DNA from: M3007 sp964539805
GTDB taxonomy: Bacteria > Bacteroidota > Bacteroidia > Chitinophagales > Saprospiraceae
DNA length: 64,000 nucleotides
Assembly (NCBI GenBank): GCA_964539805.1
Contig: CAZIKN010000007.1
Span: 34,053 to 98,052 of the forward strand
Direction of reading: 5' to 3'
Below, one piece after another: positions 61,069 through 64,000 of this stretch. The first letter of the stretch is position 1. Every line of letters begins with the position of its first letter. The notes beneath the pieces were generated by a model. The model did no database searches and had not been told where the DNA came from. It saw only the letters and a list, made by a program, of their open reading frames with translations. Made by a program: the position numbers and the translations under genes.

Positions 61069-62273
61069 GAACCACCCACATAGTCACTTAAATAGCTGTA
61101 TCGCTCCGTTAGTTGCCCGTTCTCTGCAATCATTCCTCTGCGGATAACAGCACTCTCGCGCCCGCGAAGCAGCTCTGAAAATATGGCTCCTAATAACTGG
61201 CGACCAAAGAAAGCCGAAGCATCACGAGGCAGTTCTGATGGCAAATTATCAATGGCCATAACATCAACCGCATGGGCCGAAAATGCTGCCACTTCTTTAT
61301 TGCTTACAGGGTCAAATCCATAAACCGGATCGGCTATTTTTGAAGCCCTTATGGTGCAGGGCACGGAAGAACCCGGCATGATGTCACAAGTGATATCAGC
61401 AATTACCTTGATCTGAAAATCAGGTGATTGCATCTCCTTCAATTCAAAAAATTTAGGCGCTTTTTTATCATAAAAAATACCATTAATAAACAAATCCGTG
61501 CATGCACTAAAGCGATCAAAAGTACTGATATAGTCTTGCCCGTTGGCGTAAAAGTCTGCTTTGTCAAAAGCTTTGCCATCGCGGTGCTTTACATAATCCT
61601 TTGCCTCAATCTGGGTAAATACGGCATGGTCAAAAACGCTATTCAAGTAATCCTGAGGGCTTACTTGTACAATGCCCATATCTCGCAGGTTTTTTAATGC
61701 CCCCTGTGCTACACGCCCTGTTCCGCTCAAGACAATACGAACGGGTGGGAGTTTTGTTTGGGCATATATGTCCTGCACTGCGGCATAATCATGGCTCTCA
61801 CAAAGTCTGGGTAAATGGAAAAGCCCCGTTCTATTGCCGTAGGTCCATAAGCCATTGTGCGCTCCAACAACTCCCGCATAAAATCCAAAAGCAATTAGGC
61901 GGTTGCCCTGTTCGTCAGTTAGTACTTCGTAATCAATTAGGCGGATGTTTTTGGCCAATACAGCGCGCAATAATTCGCGATTATAGGGTTGTTTTTTTAT
62001 GGTGTGTGAAAAAAACATATAGGTTTTATCGGCCATTAATTTGTCTAAGGGCACCTCTTTTACCCCAAGAATAACATCGCATTGGCTTAGATCATGGTTA
62101 GTGAGTACGCCATGTTTGTGGTATTCTTCATCTTTGAAACAACGGACAGGAGAAGGTTCTACCATAAATTTTACCGGAAATTCCACCTGCGCCTCGGCAC
62201 ATTGTTCCGGTGTAAGAGGTACGCGGGCATCAGGAGGCACTTTGCCTTCTCGAATAATTCCAATTTTTATCAT
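61065..62273 (-). CDS. Saccharopine dehydrogenase / alanine dehydrogenase-like NAD(P) oxidoreductase
   Basis: A 402-residue enzyme of the AlaDh/PNT fold. Arg17 (PDARVPL), Lys72 (GVKEVP) and His90 (SHTIKKQPYN) correspond to Arg18, Lys77 and His96 of yeast saccharopine dehydrogenase (lysine-forming). The NAD-binding loop is VLSGTGRVAQGALKNL near residue 180. Saccharopine dehydrogenase interconverts saccharopine with lysine and 2-oxoglutarate, while alanine dehydrogenase relatives act on pyruvate and ammonia. The pattern favours the saccharopine side, but the family is mixed in Bacteroidota, so this stays uncertain. It has its own likely -7 element at 62327-62334. Confidence 0.75.
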   Translation of the reverse strand: MIKIGIIREGKVPPDARVPLTPEQCAEAQVEFPVKFMVEPSPVRCFKDEEYHKHGVLTNHDLSQCDVILGVKEVPLDKLMADKTYMFFSHTIKKQPYNRELLRAVLAKNIRLIDYEVLTDEQGNRLIAFGFYAGVVGAHNGLWTYGNRTGLFHLPRLCESHDYAAVQDIYAQTKLPPVRIVLSGTGRVAQGALKNLRDMGIVQVSPQDYLNSVFDHAVFTQIEAKDYVKHRDGKAFDKADFYANGQDYISTFDRFSACTDLFINGIFYDKKAPKFFELKEMQSPDFQIKVIADITCDIMPGSSVPCTIRASKIADPVYGFDPVSNKEVAAFSAHAVDVMAIDNLPSELPRDASAFFGRQLLGAIFSELLRGRESAVIRRGMIAENGQLTERYSYLSDYVGGS

Positions 62274-62326
62274 CTTTTGTTTTGGTTAGTACCTGTCTGT
62301 AATTCCAGACAAGCGATTAGGACGCA

Positions 62327-62334
62327 CAAAGGTA
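62327..62334 (-). promoter_or_regulatory. Putative -7 element (TACCTTTG, minus strand) of the dehydrogenase gene
   Basis: Exact TAnnTTTG on the minus strand, 53 bases before the ATG at 62273. No suitable -33 TTG. Confidence 0.35.
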
Positions 62335-62432
62335 ATCATATCATTTTTGTCCGTTGGTTTAGCGGCAAGTTTATGACTATGTTTGGTTTTTGATACTATA
62401 GTCAACGCAAAGTGGTTTTGAATCACTCGCAT

Positions 62433-62482
62433 CTGTAAATCTTTAAAAATCAGGTAAATCAATCCTGTAAATCTTCAAAATC
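62433..62482. repeat. Direct repeat CTGTAAATCTT(T/C)AAAAATCA in an intergenic gap
   Basis: Near-identical copies start at 62433 and 62465, 32 bases apart, with a related GGTAAATC between them (62453-62460). The phrase lies between the stop of the aspartoacylase-family gene and the start of the dehydrogenase gene. It is AT-rich and its role is unknown. Confidence 0.5.
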
Positions 62483-62496
62483 ACTCAAATCATGGT

Positions 62497-63438
62497 TTAC
62501 ACGGACTCCACAATAAAAAAACCATCTGCTCCTTTAGGCTGATACAAGGGCATAAGGATCATACCATCTATAGGGCTTAAAATTTTTCCTCTAATGTTAT
62601 CGGCCAAGTGTTCTCCAGCCACTATAGGTTGAAAATTAACGTAACCTGGCCTCATTTTGAAACAGTCTTCCGGAGTGGTATGGTGTACATGCCGCAACAA
62701 AGTGACTTTGGGCAGATTCTTGCTATATGCTTCCAATATCTCGTGGTGCCGGCTATCTACATCTTTTTCATCAATCAACTTGCCAGCCCTCATACAATTA
62801 ATTATAGCTGCTATACTCCTACTTATAGCGTCCGGGTCATTGTGTTGCCCTGCTTCAAATGCAACACCCATGGTTCTTGGGTGATAATTATTCTTGACAC
62901 AAAGCTCATTCATGATATATTTGAGCATGGTGCCATCTATGCCAGCCATTAGTCCCAATATGACAGGAACTCTTAGTAATGATGCTAAATGCAAACTGTC
63001 TGCTTCATCTCCGGGGATACAGAAAATACCCCCTCCGGCTGATGTGGTATGCAGGTCCAATAACAAGAGCGTTTCTGGGTCGTTCTCTTGTAAAAAATTG
63101 ATTATCAGGTGATAAAGTTCATATATTTCAGATGATTCGGCGCTAAGTTGAGCAGGGTCGGACGACAAAATTTGCGTGACCTCTTTGTCTTTCCAGGCTC
63201 GGTTGAGGTCCATTGTCAAATACCTAAAGCCTGCTGCAAAAGCCCTGCTATTGCCAATGAGGCCAATAATTTTTCCCTTGAATTCAAATCCTGGGTTTAC
63301 CTCAGGCTCTTTTTCCAACATCTGGAACAATATGCGAAGTGCTTCTATTCCGGCAGGTTCATTGCCGTGTACGCCGCCAAAAACCAACAACAGCGGCCCT
63401 TTTTTATTCTGGGTATAGGTTCCAATAATTCTATCCAT
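62497..63438 (-). CDS. Succinylglutamate desuccinylase/aspartoacylase-family zinc hydrolase
   Basis: A 313-residue metalloenzyme from ATG 63438; the TTG at 63468 gives a hydrophobic 10-residue extension that is less plausible. Zinc ligands are visible as His24 and Glu27 in GGVHGNEPAG and His in LLLDLHTTSAGGGIF near residue 130. The catalytic Glu is likely in VAFEAGQH near residue 215. The C-terminal part (FKMRPGYVNFQPIVAGEHLAD, ILSPIDGMILMPLY) matches the beta-barrel cap of the family. The family removes acyl groups from amino acids (N-acetylaspartate, N-succinylglutamate) or acts as carboxypeptidase-like hydrolase. The substrate is not determined. Confidence 0.85.
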   Translation of the reverse strand: MDRIIGTYTQNKKGPLLLVFGGVHGNEPAGIEALRILFQMLEKEPEVNPGFEFKGKIIGLIGNSRAFAAGFRYLTMDLNRAWKDKEVTQILSSDPAQLSAESSEIYELYHLIINFLQENDPETLLLLDLHTTSAGGGIFCIPGDEADSLHLASLLRVPVILGLMAGIDGTMLKYIMNELCVKNNYHPRTMGVAFEAGQHNDPDAISRSIAAIINCMRAGKLIDEKDVDSRHHEILEAYSKNLPKVTLLRHVHHTTPEDCFKMRPGYVNFQPIVAGEHLADNIRGKILSPIDGMILMPLYQPKGADGFFIVESV

Positions 63439-63607
63439 AAAAATGGCTGATAAGAAAGGTTTGTACAATGTCGCAACAAATCATACTGCTACATTGATTA
63501 TAGCCTTTCAAATCAGCCATCAAAGGTCTAAATTATTTTTCTATCGCGCTACTATTTTTATAGACAAATCCCAGACATGCTCGTAAATCTATGGGTGTAT
63601 ATCCGAT

Positions 63608-64000
63608 TTACTTTTTCTTAGCCACTGCTTTTTTTGCTGGTTTTGCAGGGGCGCTATTCTCCACTTTTTTTGCTGCGCGGGCGGCACGTGCCTTTTCGAG
63701 GACTTGCTCGCGCGTCATTTTAGGGCCGTCGTTTTTAGGCTTTTCTGCCTTAGCGGGGCTTTTGGCTGCACGGGCGGCGCGAGCCTTTTCGAGGACTTGC
63801 TCGCGCGTCATTTTGGGGCCGTCGTTTTTAGGCTTTTCTGCCTTAGCGGGGCTTTTGGCTGCGCGGGCGGCGCGAGCCTTTTCGAGGACTTGCTCGCGCG
63901 TCATTTTAGGGCCGTCGTTTTTAGGCTTTTCTGCCTTAGCGGGGCTTTTGGCTGCACGGGCGGCGCGAGCCTTTTCGAGGACTTGCTCGCGCGTCATTTT
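63608..64000 (-). CDS. Lys/Ala-rich tandem-repeat protein (partial at 5' end)
   Basis: The 3' part of a gene whose reading frame runs off the right edge of the window (the frame is open past an internal ATG at 63997). At least three and a half copies of a 31-residue unit are seen: MTREQVLEKARAARAAK, then a Ser-Pro/Lys-rich linker ending in NDGPK. The last unit is followed by a Lys/Ala/Pro-rich tail (VENSAPAKPAKKAVAKKK). The composition resembles histone H1-like DNA-binding tails of bacteria, so nucleic-acid or acidic-surface binding is possible, but this is inference. No domain is recognised. The start of the gene is not visible. Confidence 0.65.
   Translation of the reverse strand, partial: KMTREQVLEKARAARAAKSPAKAEKPKNDGPKMTREQVLEKARAARAAKSPAKAEKPKNDGPKMTREQVLEKARAARAAKSPAKAEKPKNDGPKMTREQVLEKARAARAAKKVENSAPAKPAKKAVAKKK
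63668..63997 (-). repeat. 93-bp in-frame tandem repeat
   Basis: Repeat phase points (the MTREQ Met codons) fall at 63997, 63904, 63811 and 63718, exactly 93 bases apart, with a last partial unit to 63668. The copies differ by a few silent third-position changes. The array continues beyond the window. Confidence 0.9.

Noticed and set aside
63608..64000. CRISPR array
   Set aside because: The period is 93 bp, the units are adjacent without unique spacers, and the repeat is in frame in a Lys/Ala-rich protein.
1..64000. Insertion sequence, prophage or integron
   Set aside because: No transposase, integrase or phage structural protein was recognised, and no pair of terminal inverted repeats flanks any gene block.

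Overview
The window looks like chromosomal DNA of a free-living Bacteroidota bacterium, most likely near the Saprospirales (Haliscomenobacter/Lewinella-like). Evidence: four proteins end in type A secretion-system-9 (T9SS) C-terminal domains and one in a type B (gliding-motility-associated) domain. There is a GLPGLI-family protein beside a TonB-dependent-receptor-like barrel, many DUF families typical of the phylum, and the Bacteroidota -7 promoter element TAnnTTTG recurs upstream of genes. Shine-Dalgarno sequences are not evident. I saw no rRNA, tRNA, transposase, phage gene or CRISPR array, and no transcription factor. Coding density is high and the window reads as ordinary chromosome with many secreted and envelope proteins.

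Layout. 1-7.9 kb: end of an AspT/YidE-type transporter, a multi-spanning membrane protein, a secreted endonuclease/phosphatase-fold protein, then two MbnP-like lipoproteins, a di-heme MbnH/MauG-like peroxidase and a trypsin-fold protease. 7.9-17.6 kb: a thioredoxin-domain protein, a bifunctional nuclease (DUF151), histidine ammonia-lyase, an overlapping minus-strand operon (outer-membrane barrel, alpha/beta hydrolase, GLPGLI protein) and a small barrel protein. 17.6-25.1 kb: a large FAD/Fe-S dehydrogenase, MutS2 and PaaZ. 25.2-40 kb: membrane and unknown proteins between large T9SS cargo proteins (BNR, SBBP and delta-60 propeller-like repeats), plus a DUF4403/GT39 pair and an RDD protein. 40-43 kb: glycogen synthesis pair glgA-glgC, ended by a perfect 50-bp palindrome. 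43-49 kb: two large T9SS cargo proteins tail to tail. 49-51 kb: a GMC oxidoreductase. 51-59.4 kb: a putative inorganic-carbon uptake cluster. 59.5-64 kb: a HerA-like ATPase, a saccharopine/alanine dehydrogenase-like enzyme, an aspartoacylase-family hydrolase and a 93-bp tandem-repeat Lys/Ala-rich gene cut by the window end.

The two most interesting systems are: (i) the cluster DUF2490 - dabA - dabB - SulP - DUF1003 at 51-59.4 kb, in which DabA keeps the expected zinc-site residues (C353, D355, H524, C539) and which would give a probable heterotroph an energised bicarbonate/CO2 uptake route; and (ii) the MbnP-MbnP-MbnH cluster at 3.0-5.9 kb, where a di-heme enzyme may modify tryptophan in one or two partner lipoproteins away from any methanobactin genes. 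A third layer is regulatory: many start codons lie only a few to about 20 bases from a perfect -7 element, suggesting very short or absent 5' leaders.
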